A stretch of 9,801 nucleotides of DNA from DATBFX01 sp036558305 (GTDB lineage Bacteria > Chloroflexota > Chloroflexia > Thermomicrobiales > UBA6265), in assembly GCA_036558305.1 (NCBI GenBank), contig DATBFX010000166.1, positions 1-9,801 of the forward strand. Direction: 5' to 3'. The notes under the pieces are model-generated. The model saw nothing but the letters and a program-made list of their open reading frames with translations, made no database searches and was not told the origin of the DNA. Position 1 is the stretch's first letter; each line of letters begins with the position of its first letter. This document shows, piece after piece, positions 1 through 6,613 of this stretch. The position numbers and the translations under genes were made by a program.

Positions 1-2166
1 TCCGAAAACTACGCCCTCAAGATCGACACCAACCCGATGGTCCTCACGGCGCGCACGACGCGGCGGTACCGGGAGGATCAACTGAGCCGCATCGGTGCCA
101 TGTTCGACTGGAGTCACACCCTCGATTCCAGCAAACCCGACTACTACCGCTGGACCCAGTGGATCTTCCTCCAACTCTTCAAGGCCGGGCTGGCCGTGCG
201 CAAAGAGGCGCCCGTCAACTGGTGCCCCTCCTGCCTGACGGTGCTTGCCGACGAGCAGGTCGAGGACGGCCGCTGCGAGCGCTGCGGCACCGAGGTTGTC
301 CCGCGCGAGCTCACCCAATGGTTTTTCAAGACCACCGACTACGCCGATCGTCTCCTGGCCGGTCTGGCAACGCTCGACTGGCCGGAGGTGAGCAAGCTCC
401 GCCAGACCAACTGGATCGGTCGCAGCGAGGGCGCCATCATCCGCTTCCCCGTCGCCGGCACCGGCGACGCGATCCCGTGCTTCACGACCCGACCCGACAC
501 CGTTTGGGGCGCCACCTTCATGGTGCTGGCGCCCGAGCACCCCTTGGTGGCGAAGATCACGACGGAGGACCGCAAGGCGGAGGTCGACGCCTACGCCGAG
601 CGGGCGCGCCGCGAAACCGAGATCGAGCGGTTGTCGACCGACGCCGCCCGGCCGAAGACCGGCGTCTTCACCGGCGCCTACGCGTCGAACCCGGTCACCG
701 ACGAGCGGATCCCGATCTGGATCGCCGACTACGTGCTGATGGGCTACGGCACGGGCGCGATCATGGCCGTCCCGGGGCACGACGAACGCGACCACGCCTT
801 CGCCCGCGCCTTCGGTCTCCCGATTGTCGAGGTCATCGCCGGCGGGGGGGAAATCGCCGAGTCCGCCTGGACCGGTCCCGGCCCGCTCGTCCACTCCGGT
901 CGGTTCGACGGCATGGACTCGGATACGGCGAAATCGGCGATCGTCGATTGGCTCGAGGAACGCGGGTCGGCCCAGCGGCAAGTGACCTATCGGTTGCGCG
1001 ACTGGCTCATCTCCCGCCAGCGGTATTGGGGACCGCCGATCCCCATCGTCTCTTGCCCGCGCGACGGCATCGTCCCGGTCCCCGAAGACCAGCTTCCGGT
1101 CGTCCTTCCCGAGATCGAGGACTTCCGCCCGACCGGCACCGGCAGGTCACCCCTCGCCGCCCTCGCCTCCTTCCACAAGACGACCTGCCCGCTCTGCGGC
1201 GGCCCGGCGGAGCGCGAAACCGACGTCTCCGACAACTTCCTCGATTCCGCCTGGTACTTCCTGCGCTACCCCTGCACCGAGTGGAACGACCGCCCGTTCG
1301 ACCGGACGCGGATCGAGCAGTGGTTGCCGGTCGACATGTACTTCGGCGGCAAGGAGCACGTCGTCCGCCACCACCTCTACGCCCGCTTCATCGCGATGGT
1401 GCTGCACGATCTCGGCCACTTACCGTTCGAGGAACCGTTCGCCCATTTGCGCCTCCACGGATTCGTCACCAAAGACGGCACGAGGATGAGCAAGTCACGC
1501 GGCAACGTCGTCAACCCCGACGACTACATCGCCCGCGTCGGCGCCGACGCCTTCCGCACCTACCTCCTCTTCATGGGGCCGTACGACCAGGACAACGACT
1601 TCAGCGACAAGAACCTCGTCGGCGTCACCCGCTTCCTCGACCGCCACTGGCGCCTCGCCGTCGATCCCGTGCCCCCGGTCGGTTCCGGTGCCGATCTCCG
1701 CCCCCTGCACCGTTTCGTCAAGCGCGTGACCGACGAACTCGATGCCTACCGGTACCACACCGCGATCGCCGCCCTGATGGAATTCAGCAACTGGATCGGC
1801 GCCAATCGAGCCGAGTTGACGGCCGACCAGCGGGACGAGGTTCTCCGGACGTTGACGCTGATGCTGGCGCCCTTCGCGCCGTTCCTGGCGGAAGAGCTTT
1901 GGGAGCGCCTCGGCGGCGCCTACAGCGTCCACCAGCAGTCGTGGCCCGCCTACGATCCCGCCCTCGTCGTCGAGGAAACGGTGACACTGGTCGTCCAGGT
2001 CAACGGCAAGGTCCGTGATCGCCTGACGTTGCCGCGCGGCGCCTCCGAAGCGGAGGCGCAGGCGCGGGCGCTCATGAGCGCACGGGTCGCGCCTCACCTC
2101 GATGGCAAGAGCGTTGGGAAGACGGTCTGGGTACCGGACAAACTCATCAACCTGGTGACCGGCTGA
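1..2166 (+). CDS. leuS: Leucyl-tRNA synthetase, 5'-truncated by window edge
   Basis: This cytoplasmic class I synthetase charges tRNA-Leu with leucine using ATP. The frame is open from base 1, so the gene starts upstream. 721 residues are visible; the family usually has about 800-870, so roughly the first 80-100, including the HIGH motif, are outside. Seen, counting from base 1: a Cys4 zinc knuckle (C75, C78, C92, C95); the CP1 editing domain with TTRPDT (162-167) and GYGTGAIMAVPGHDERD (248-264), whose last Asp is the conserved editing-site residue; the DWLISRQRYWG core motif; a second Cys pair (C396, C399); RMSKS (495-499) as the KMSKS loop; an alpha-helical anticodon-binding region; and a small C-terminal domain with VVQVNGKVRD. 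All recognisable catalytic and editing motifs are intact. It converges on lepB. The ATG at 37 is internal, not the start. Confidence 0.98.
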   Translation, partial: SENYALKIDTNPMVLTARTTRRYREDQLSRIGAMFDWSHTLDSSKPDYYRWTQWIFLQLFKAGLAVRKEAPVNWCPSCLTVLADEQVEDGRCERCGTEVVPRELTQWFFKTTDYADRLLAGLATLDWPEVSKLRQTNWIGRSEGAIIRFPVAGTGDAIPCFTTRPDTVWGATFMVLAPEHPLVAKITTEDRKAEVDAYAERARRETEIERLSTDAARPKTGVFTGAYASNPVTDERIPIWIADYVLMGYGTGAIMAVPGHDERDHAFARAFGLPIVEVIAGGGEIAESAWTGPGPLVHSGRFDGMDSDTAKSAIVDWLEERGSAQRQVTYRLRDWLISRQRYWGPPIPIVSCPRDGIVPVPEDQLPVVLPEIEDFRPTGTGRSPLAALASFHKTTCPLCGGPAERETDVSDNFLDSAWYFLRYPCTEWNDRPFDRTRIEQWLPVDMYFGGKEHVVRHHLYARFIAMVLHDLGHLPFEEPFAHLRLHGFVTKDGTRMSKSRGNVVNPDDYIARVGADAFRTYLLFMGPYDQDNDFSDKNLVGVTRFLDRHWRLAVDPVPPVGSGADLRPLHRFVKRVTDELDAYRYHTAIAALMEFSNWIGANRAELTADQRDEVLRTLTLMLAPFAPFLAEELWERLGGAYSVHQQSWPAYDPALVVEETVTLVVQVNGKVRDRLTLPRGASEAEAQARALMSARVAPHLDGKSVGKTVWVPDKLINLVTG

Positions 2167-2432
2167 CCGAATCTCTGTTCGGGCTCGCGAACATCGACCT
2201 TCGGCGAGAGCGACGTGCCGTTCCGTCTTGCGCGAGTTTGCCGAACGCAGAGGCGTGCGCCTCGCTTCTCGGGCAGGCCGTGCAAATCGGCACTCATCCG
2301 CACGATGGCGAGTGCACGCTGCTCCAACGCGCGGACCTCCACCGTCACGATCGCGCGCGCGTCGAACAGGCGGGCGCCGCGATCGCCGATGCGAGACGGC
2401 GAGGCCCGGCGCGACCCGTGTCGGGCATGAGC
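2167..2432. other. Convergent intergenic gap leuS/lepB
   Basis: This 266-base gap lies between two stop codons. I see only weak hairpins: CCGAA(2167-2171)/TTCGG(2178-2182), overlapping a GTTCG/CGAAC pair, and CCCG/CGGG at 2415-2425. None has a T-tract, so I do not call a terminator. Open frames cross the gap on both strands, but none has a ribosome-binding site or a recognisable domain. Confidence 0.5.
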
Positions 2433-3071
2433 TCAATCGGACAGCAACCCGATGCGGTCGAGGGGCCACTCCGTGAACCAGGCCTTGCCGACGATCTCGT
2501 CGATCTTGACGAGCCCGAATGACCGCGAGTCCGCGCTGTACATCCGGTTGTCGCCGAGCACGTAGACGTAGCCGTCCGGCACCTTCCCTGCGTGGCACCC
2601 GTTGTTGTCCTGGCAGGCGGTGATCGGACCGTCGATGTACGGCTCATCCAGGCGCACCCCGTCGATAGTGACGTAACCGTCTCGAAACCCGACCACCTCT
2701 CCCGGCAGTCCGATGATCCGCTTGACGTAGGGGATGGTCGGATGGGCGACGGGCGGGTTGAGGACGACGACGTCGCCGCGCTGCGGCGCATCGAAGGGAT
2801 AGATCACGGCCGTTCCCGCGCGATCGACTCCGGGGATCAGGTTGAGGACGCGGTTCAGATCGACGTTGACGTACGCGCTTCGATTGACCAGGAGCCGCTC
2901 CTGCTCCTGAAGATTCGGCATCATGCTTTTGCCATCGACCTCATACGGCGAGGCCACGACCCGGACGCCGACCGCGATCAGCCCGGCAACCAGCATCGTT
3001 CGTACCCATCTCGCGGCAGCATGCCATCTACTCGGCAAGGCGTCCGGCGAACGCGAAGGCCTCTCCATCAT
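2433..3071 (-). CDS. lepB: Signal peptidase I
   Basis: This 212-residue membrane-anchored serine protease (family S26) removes signal peptides from exported proteins outside the membrane. Residues 1-22 are a basic cytoplasmic tail, and about 23-41 (WVRTMLVAGLIAVGVRVVA) form the single membrane anchor. The nucleophile Ser49 sits in DGKSMMPNL and the general base Lys117 in PYVKRIIGLPGE, forming the Ser-Lys dyad. GDNRMYSADSR (173-183) is the conserved C-terminal box. The ATG at 3071 is preceded by GGAAAG at 8 bases; a second ATG follows directly, so the start may be one codon later. Two Cys (153 and 159, in TACQDNNGC) lie in an outward-facing loop and could form a disulfide (inference). It is transcribed alone, convergent with leuS and divergent from the next gene. 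The L,D-transpeptidase in this window is a plausible substrate. Confidence 0.95.
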   Translation of the reverse strand: MMERPSRSPDALPSRWHAAARWVRTMLVAGLIAVGVRVVASPYEVDGKSMMPNLQEQERLLVNRSAYVNVDLNRVLNLIPGVDRAGTAVIYPFDAPQRGDVVVLNPPVAHPTIPYVKRIIGLPGEVVGFRDGYVTIDGVRLDEPYIDGPITACQDNNGCHAGKVPDGYVYVLGDNRMYSADSRSFGLVKIDEIVGKAWFTEWPLDRIGLLSD

Positions 3072-3176
3072 CCCGTCATCTTTCCAGTATCCGACCGGTG
3101 ATCCGCGGCGTCCCTCGCCGCCTTCTCATCGGCCCTGACTCCCTCTACGGCTCGCATCGGCTCCGGGATTGCTTGT

Positions 3177-3200
3177 GACCGTTGTCTCAGGCGAACGGTC
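3177..3200. promoter_or_regulatory. Inverted repeat, possible operator
   Basis: GACCGTT (3177-3183) and AACGGTC (3194-3200) are perfect 7-base inverted arms around a 10-base spacer. The arm spacing of about 1.6 helical turns suits a dimeric regulator. It lies between divergent lepB and the PRC-barrel gene, about 180 bases before the latter's start. No regulator is identified, and chance is possible in GC-rich DNA. Confidence 0.3.
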
Positions 3201-3368
3201 AAGACCGCCGTGGGACCGACCGTGCCGTGTGCAACTTCGGGAGATGGGAGGACCGGTCGGTGTGACCGATCACCGGCCCCGGATTCGGCATGCCGTATGC
3301 ATCAGCGATCCCGGTCCCGGCGTGCGTCGGACTCCCATCCTCGACCGCCGGGGTGGTCGTTCGGGTCG

Positions 3369-3376
3369 AAAGGAGG
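3369..3376 (+). promoter_or_regulatory. Strong ribosome-binding site fixing the start at 3383
   Basis: AAAGGAGG lies six bases before the ATG at 3383 and is the strongest Shine-Dalgarno match in the window. It rejects the longer reading from ATG 3290, which would add 31 residues and has no such site. Confidence 0.85.
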
Positions 3377-3382
3377 ACCGCA

Positions 3383-4024
3383 ATGGACCGCAACCAGATG
3401 GACGGCACGCGCTCGTCGGCTTCGGGAGCCGGTACCTCGATGGACGACGACGTCGTCCTCGACCAGGCACCCGCCGCCGCCGACATCAACCTCCCGCTCC
3501 AGGAGAGCGCCCCGGTCAACGCCGCCGATCCGCGCGAGCTCGACGGCGGGATCGAACCGGATCTCGGAACCAAAACCGCCGCCACGGCCGGCGGCGGGGG
3601 CACGCCGGCCCGGGCCAATCCGGCAATCCCCGGTGCCGGGGCCGCCAACATCGGCGAGACCGAGCAGCAGCACCAACCGATCGAGTTGGTGCGTGAGGGG
3701 ATGAAGGTCGTCGACGCCGCCGGCAACGAGATCGGCAAGGTCGAATTCGTGAGGATGGGCGATCCCCAGGCCGCCACCGTCAGCCCCGCCCAGGTCCAAC
3801 GCACCGGCGGTCTCTTCGAAAACGTCGCCGATGCGATCGCGGGATCGGATGCCGACGACCTGCCGGAGACGCTTGCCGGCGATCTCCTGCGCGTCGGCTA
3901 CCTGCGCGTCGATGCCAAGGGCTGGTTCAACAAAGACCGCTTCGTCCCCGCCGACGCCATCACCGACGTCGCCGGCGACACCGTCCGCATCGCGCTGACG
4001 AAGGACGAACTGGCCGAGGCGTGA
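3383..4024 (+). CDS. PRC-barrel-like domain protein with disordered N-terminus
   Basis: This is a 213-residue predicted soluble protein with no signal peptide or membrane segment. Residues 1-98 are rich in Ala, Gly, Asp, Pro and Ser, with a Gly run at 70-73, and are probably disordered. Residues 100-128 (REGMKVVDAAGNEIGKVEFV) fit the first strands of a PRC-barrel / DUF2171-type domain. Residues 169-209 (LRVGYLRVDAKGWFNKDRF, then VPADAI and VRIALTKDEL) fit the strand pattern usually described as a residue on a gating 'knowledge' of quinone or RNA-processing PRC barrels, but no specific function can be assigned. The start is fixed by the ribosome-binding site at 3369-3376. The last codon and stop (GCG TGA) lie inside a 32-base inverted repeat shared with the convergent response regulator. 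Family call is by pattern only; a profile search is needed to separate PRC-barrel from DUF2171. Confidence 0.72.
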   Translation: MDRNQMDGTRSSASGAGTSMDDDVVLDQAPAAADINLPLQESAPVNAADPRELDGGIEPDLGTKTAATAGGGGTPARANPAIPGAGAANIGETEQQHQPIELVREGMKVVDAAGNEIGKVEFVRMGDPQAATVSPAQVQRTGGLFENVADAIAGSDADDLPETLAGDLLRVGYLRVDAKGWFNKDRFVPADAITDVAGDTVRIALTKDELAEA

Positions 4025-4173
4025 CGAGCCGGTAGCCGGTAGCCGGTAGGAGTTCTCTGCGGGGCACGTAGCTTCGGACCAGCGGAAAGAAAGGCGGCGA
4101 CCCGGCCCATCTGAGCCGAGTCGCCGCATACACTCTACCGGCTACCGGCTACCGGCTACCGGCTCGTCACGCC
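4018..4173. repeat. 32-base inverted repeat of heptamers flanking a terminator
   Basis: Arm 4018-4049 reads GGCGTGACGAG and then tandem CCGGTAG units; arm 4142-4173 is its exact reverse complement, with one further CTACCGG unit just inside it. The arms are separated by 92 bases that contain the hairpin at 4094-4127. The stop codons of both convergent genes (4022-4024 and 4167-4169) lie within the arms. The unit length of 7 is not a multiple of 3 and the arrays are noncoding. The structure resembles the heptameric short tandemly repeated repetitive (STRR) sequences known from cyanobacteria, but the relationship is unproven. Confidence 0.9.
4084..4127 (-). terminator. Rho-independent-like terminator of the two-component operon
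   Basis: GCGGCGAC (4094-4101) pairs with GTCGCCGC (4120-4127). After one mismatch the stem continues as CGGC (4103-4106)/GCCG (4115-4118) around an 8-base loop. Read on the minus strand, the stem is followed by CCTTTCTTTCC, a T-rich tail, which fits termination of the kinase/regulator transcript. On the plus strand no T-tract follows, so termination of the PRC-barrel gene here is less certain. Confidence 0.65.
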
Positions 4174-4925
4174 GTGTGCGACATCGGCCGCGGTACCAGA
4201 CCTTCGCCGAAGGCGTAGAGGACGGCCTGGGTGCGGTCGCGGACGCCGATCTTCTGGAAGAGGGCCGACAGGTTGTTCTTGACCGTGCTCTCGGCAAGCG
4301 CCAACTCGTTGGCGATCTGGCGGTTGTTGTAGCCAGCGGCGAGGAGCCGGAGCAGCGTCAGGTCGCGCTGCGTCAGCGCGCCATCGCGCTGGCTGTCTTC
4401 CGGGGTGCGGGTCACCATGCGATGGTATTCCCGTAACAGCACGGGGGCGAGTGACGGATCGATGGCAGAACCGCCGGCCGCGGCGAGGCGCACGGCGCGG
4501 ATGACCTCGTCCGACCGGGCGTTCTTGAGGAGGTAACCCTTGGCGCCGGCCCGGACCGCCTGGATGGCGTAGTCGTCCTCCCAAAACATCGTCAGCACGA
4601 TCACGCTGGTCCGCGGACAGTGCCGGCTGACCGCCTCGGTCGCCCGGATCCCGTCGACCACCGGCATGTTGATGTCCATCAAGATGACGCGCGGTTCGAG
4701 TTCCCGCGCCAAGCGGATCGCCTCCTCGCCGTTGGCGGCTTCGCCGACGACGGCGATCTCGCCCGTGTTCTCCAGGAGTTGCCGCAATCCCTCCCGGAAC
4801 AGGTGGTGGTCGTCCGCCAGCAAGACGGTCAATTGTTCGATCTCGTTCGTTTTGCCGTTCGCCGCCCCACCCCCATTGACGAGCCTGAGGGTGTGCGGCG
4901 CGGCGCCGTTCCCGTTGTCGTTCAC
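4167..4925 (-). CDS. NarL/FixJ-family response regulator
   Basis: This 252-residue DNA-binding transcription regulator is activated by phosphotransfer from a kinase. Residues about 31-150 form the receiver: acidic pocket D38-D39 (LLADDHH), phospho-acceptor D84 (VILMDINMP), switch T112 (VIVLTMF) and K134 (GYLLKN). Residues 184-237 are a LuxR-type helix-turn-helix (LTQRDLTLLRLLAAGYNNRQ, then IANELALAESTVKNNLSALF). The first ~30 residues are Gly/Asn-rich. I chose the GTG at 4925 because GGAGG (4933-4937) lies 7 bases upstream. A TTG at 4955 would add 10 residues, but it falls in the heptamer repeat and would put this ribosome-binding site inside the coding region. The kinase gene lies 121 bases upstream on the same strand and is the obvious partner. 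Target genes are not visible. Confidence 0.94.
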   Translation of the reverse strand: MNDNGNGAAPHTLRLVNGGGAANGKTNEIEQLTVLLADDHHLFREGLRQLLENTGEIAVVGEAANGEEAIRLARELEPRVILMDINMPVVDGIRATEAVSRHCPRTSVIVLTMFWEDDYAIQAVRAGAKGYLLKNARSDEVIRAVRLAAAGGSAIDPSLAPVLLREYHRMVTRTPEDSQRDGALTQRDLTLLRLLAAGYNNRQIANELALAESTVKNNLSALFQKIGVRDRTQAVLYAFGEGLVPRPMSHTA

Positions 4926-4932
4926 CTTGATC

Positions 4933-4937
4933 CCTCC
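4933..4937 (-). promoter_or_regulatory. Ribosome-binding site deciding the GTG start of the regulator
   Basis: On the minus strand GGAGG is followed by 7 bases and then GTG at 4925. The alternative TTG at 4955 has only repeat sequence upstream, so the shorter protein is preferred. Confidence 0.75.
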
Positions 4938-4953
4938 GGCATCGCCGAGTTCC

Positions 4954-5042
4954 AAGTGGCAAGTGGCAAGTTACAAGTAAGCGTTCTTGCCACTTGCCAC
5001 CTGTGACTTGCCACTTGCCACTTGCCACTTGCCACTTGTTAC
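4954..5042. repeat. Inverted array of TTGCCAC heptamers between kinase and regulator
   Basis: The left arm has two GTGGCAA units and one GTTACAA (4956-4976). The right arm (4987-5042) has eight consecutive 7-base units: TTGCCAC twice, CTGTGAC, TTGCCAC four times, and TTGTTAC. The spacer is GTAAGCGTTC (4977-4986). In the minus-strand transcript the arms can pair in several registers, giving a stem-loop with a 10-base loop just upstream of the regulator's ribosome-binding site. Heptamer edges degenerate into TTACAA/TTGTTAC variants. Confidence 0.92.
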
Positions 5043-5046
5043 TCCG

Positions 5047-6258
5047 TCACGCCCGCCGCCGTTGGGACGCCGCCGGCGAAGCAAGGGGTATCCACGCTTT
5101 GACCGAGGTCCCGGCCCCGGGGGCGGATCGCGTTTCCATGCGACCGCCCGTCTCCTCCGCGAGTTCGCGGATTTGCTCCAATCCGAAGTGCCCGGTCGGC
5201 GACGGTCCCTCGAACCCGACCCCGTCGTCGATCACGGCAATCTCCACCGCATCCTCGACGCGCCGGACCTCGAGCCGCACGCTCTCGGCGTTGGCGTGCT
5301 TGCGCACGTTGTGGAGCGCCTCGCGGACGATGCCGATCATCGCCCGCTCGACCTCCGGCGCCAGCCGCACGCCGCTGACCTCCTGGAAGTTGACCTCCAG
5401 ACCCCGTGCGGCCGGTGCCATCTCCGCCAGCAATTCGCGCAACGGCCCGGTGATACTCGGCGCCGGCGGTTGCGCCGAACGCAACCGGCCGATCGTCTTG
5501 CGCATCCCCAGTACCGCGCGGTCGATCAGATCGCGCGCCTGCCGGGCATCGGCCGAGATCGCCTGGTCCTCGCCGAGCACCTGGACGAGGCGGTCGAGCG
5601 TTAGCCCGGCCAGCGCCAGGTCCTGGGTCGGACCGTCGTGCAGTTCCCGGCTGATCGCCTTCCGCGCCGTCGTCAATTCCGTTTCGTGCTCTGCTCGCGA
5701 GATCGAGAGTTCCAGCCGCTGCCGCTGGACGATCCCCTCGACCGCCTGGGCGGCGACGACGCCGATGGCGCCGACGCTCAGGCGCTCCGCCGGCGTCGGC
5801 GCCGGCGTCGCCCCGTTGTGACCCGCGAGCACGAGCGCGCCGAGGAGCGAATCGCCCCGGACCAGCGGCACGATCAGCAACTCCGGTCGATCTTCGACCA
5901 CGTAGACGCCGGGGCCCGTGCTCGGCGCCCCCGGCGCGTGGGCGGCGATCCAGCGCTGATGGAGCGACGCCGCGGCGATCGTCACGAGTTCGTCCGGCAG
6001 CTTCTCCGGCACCGCCTGGGCGATCCCGAAGAAACCCCGGTCGTCGGGACGCAGCACCATGACGCCGACCACGCCGGAGAGGCGTGCCGCCAGACCACAC
6101 GTGGTCCGATAGACGCCGGCCAACGTCCGCTCGGCGGCGATCGCCGCCAAACCGGTTGCGACCGCGTCGACCGCCGGCTGACCGGCCTGCGCCGGTACCA
6201 CCCGCGGTCGGGGCGGAGCAACCGATAACGGACGCTCCTCCCTGGCAACTGCCCGCAT
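5047..6258 (-). CDS. Soluble GAF-domain sensor histidine kinase (HisKA_3 type)
   Basis: This 403-residue kinase autophosphorylates a His and passes the phosphate to a NarL-type regulator, here surely the gene downstream. Residues about 28-175 look like a GAF sensor domain (GVYVVEDRPELLIVPLVRG lies within it). 180-262 is the dimerisation/phosphoacceptor segment with His207 in SRELHDGPTQDLALAGL. 300-392 is the HATPase domain: N box REALHNVRKHAN (312-323), DDGVGFEG (344-351), GHFGL (356-360) and GAGTS (381-385). No signal peptide or membrane helix is visible, so the signal is probably cytoplasmic; the ligand is unknown. The ATG at 6258 has GGGAG 7 bases upstream (6266-6270). The stop is followed within 5 bases by the heptamer array that separates it from the regulator. 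A longer open frame on the same strand (5039-6391) is in another phase and is a shadow. Confidence 0.95.
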   Translation of the reverse strand: MRAVAREERPLSVAPPRPRVVPAQAGQPAVDAVATGLAAIAAERTLAGVYRTTCGLAARLSGVVGVMVLRPDDRGFFGIAQAVPEKLPDELVTIAAASLHQRWIAAHAPGAPSTGPGVYVVEDRPELLIVPLVRGDSLLGALVLAGHNGATPAPTPAERLSVGAIGVVAAQAVEGIVQRQRLELSISRAEHETELTTARKAISRELHDGPTQDLALAGLTLDRLVQVLGEDQAISADARQARDLIDRAVLGMRKTIGRLRSAQPPAPSITGPLRELLAEMAPAARGLEVNFQEVSGVRLAPEVERAMIGIVREALHNVRKHANAESVRLEVRRVEDAVEIAVIDDGVGFEGPSPTGHFGLEQIRELAEETGGRMETRSAPGAGTSVKAWIPLASPAASQRRRA

Positions 6259-6424
6259 CGACGATCTCCCGAGACGGTCGAGACGACGACTCCCGCGCCG
6301 GACGAACCGGCACGGTCAAACCCGGCCCATCGCGCATCCCGCGGGACAGCCGCCCTCGCGCGACGGACGCGCGACGCCGTTGCGCGACCACGACGAAGGC
6401 TGCCGAGCCTCCCGACTGTCAACC

Positions 6425-6453
6425 ATCGTACCGACACCCCCCTAGCCTGGTAA
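6425..6453 (-). promoter_or_regulatory. Possible kinase promoter with a palindrome over the -35
   Basis: On the minus strand TTACCA (6448-6453) is followed after exactly 17 bases by TACGAT (6425-6430); each matches the sigma-70 consensus at 4 of 6 positions. The -35 lies inside the palindrome CCTGG-CTTA-CCAGG (6446-6459), which could be an operator. A perfect TTGACA just downstream on the same strand has no -10 at the right distance. The leader would be about 160 bases. Confidence 0.35.
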
Positions 6454-6489
6454 GCCAGGACGCCAGCCTTTTCGTCCCAAACGGACGCG

Positions 6490-6613
6490 AGCCGGTAGCC
6501 GGGAGCCAGCAGGAGAGACGGACAGGCGGACAGACGGACAGAATTACGCAGTCCTCAGTCCTCAGCACTGACTACCGGCTATCGGCTATCGGCTACCGGC
6601 TTCCCGCTATACT
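6490..6613. repeat. Composite short-repeat island (octamers and heptamers)
   Basis: The left border CGAGCCGGTAG (6488-6498) matches the border at 4025-4035 region of the first island. AGCCGGTAGCCG (6490-6501) is the exact reverse complement of CGGCTACCGGCT (6590-6601). Between them are three octamers GGACAGGC/GGACAGAC/GGACAGAA (6520-6543). Then nine units in strict 7-base phase run from 6551 to 6613: GTCCTCA twice, GCACTGA, CTACCGG, CTATCGG twice, CTACCGG, CTTCCCG and CTATACT. Confidence 0.88.
6608..6613 (+). promoter_or_regulatory. -10-like hexamer at the end of the heptamer array
   Basis: TATACT matches TATAAT at 5 of 6 positions and is the last unit of the heptamer array. It would start transcription near 6620, giving a leader of about 45 bases to the ATG at 6665. 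No clear -35 is present 16-18 bases upstream, where the sequence is array repeat. Confidence 0.4.

Larger units (their letters stand above)
3072..3382. other. Divergent intergenic region lepB/PRC-barrel gene
   Basis: This 311-base region should hold promoters for both flanking genes, but I cannot identify a convincing -35/-10 pair for either. It does hold a 7-10-7 inverted repeat (3177-3200) and nested smaller palindromes, TCGGT-GTG-ACCGA (3257-3269) inside CCGGT...ACCGG (3253-3276). The ribosome-binding site of the right-hand gene ends it. Upstream in-frame ATG codons such as 3290 lack a ribosome-binding site. Confidence 0.5.

Noticed and set aside
159..2018. 619-residue plus-strand open frame inside leuS
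   Set aside because: Arg/Pro-rich translation in another phase of a clear leuS; a GC-rich shadow frame.
2167..2192. leuS terminator
   Set aside because: Two mutually exclusive 5-base stems with no T-tract.
2094..2348. 84-residue minus-strand frame in the leuS/lepB gap
   Set aside because: It is less Arg-heavy than most shadows and could be a gene remnant, but it has no ribosome-binding site, no recognisable motif and overlaps leuS.
1495..2598. 367-residue minus-strand frame across the leuS end and intergenic gap
   Set aside because: Antisense to conserved leuS codons, low-complexity composition, no domain, and overlaps lepB in another phase.
3290..3382. N-terminal extension of the PRC-barrel protein from ATG 3290
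   Set aside because: No ribosome-binding site; a very strong one sits before ATG 3383.
3302..4129. 275-residue minus-strand frame opposite the PRC-barrel gene
   Set aside because: Antisense shadow; the plus-strand frame has the ribosome-binding site and domain pattern.
4954..5042. CRISPR array or DR-type repeat
   Set aside because: Units are 7 bases in direct contact with no spacers, and arms face each other.
5039..6391. 450-residue minus-strand frame longer than the kinase
   Set aside because: Out of phase with the kinase and dominated by Arg/Gly; the kinase frame carries all catalytic boxes.
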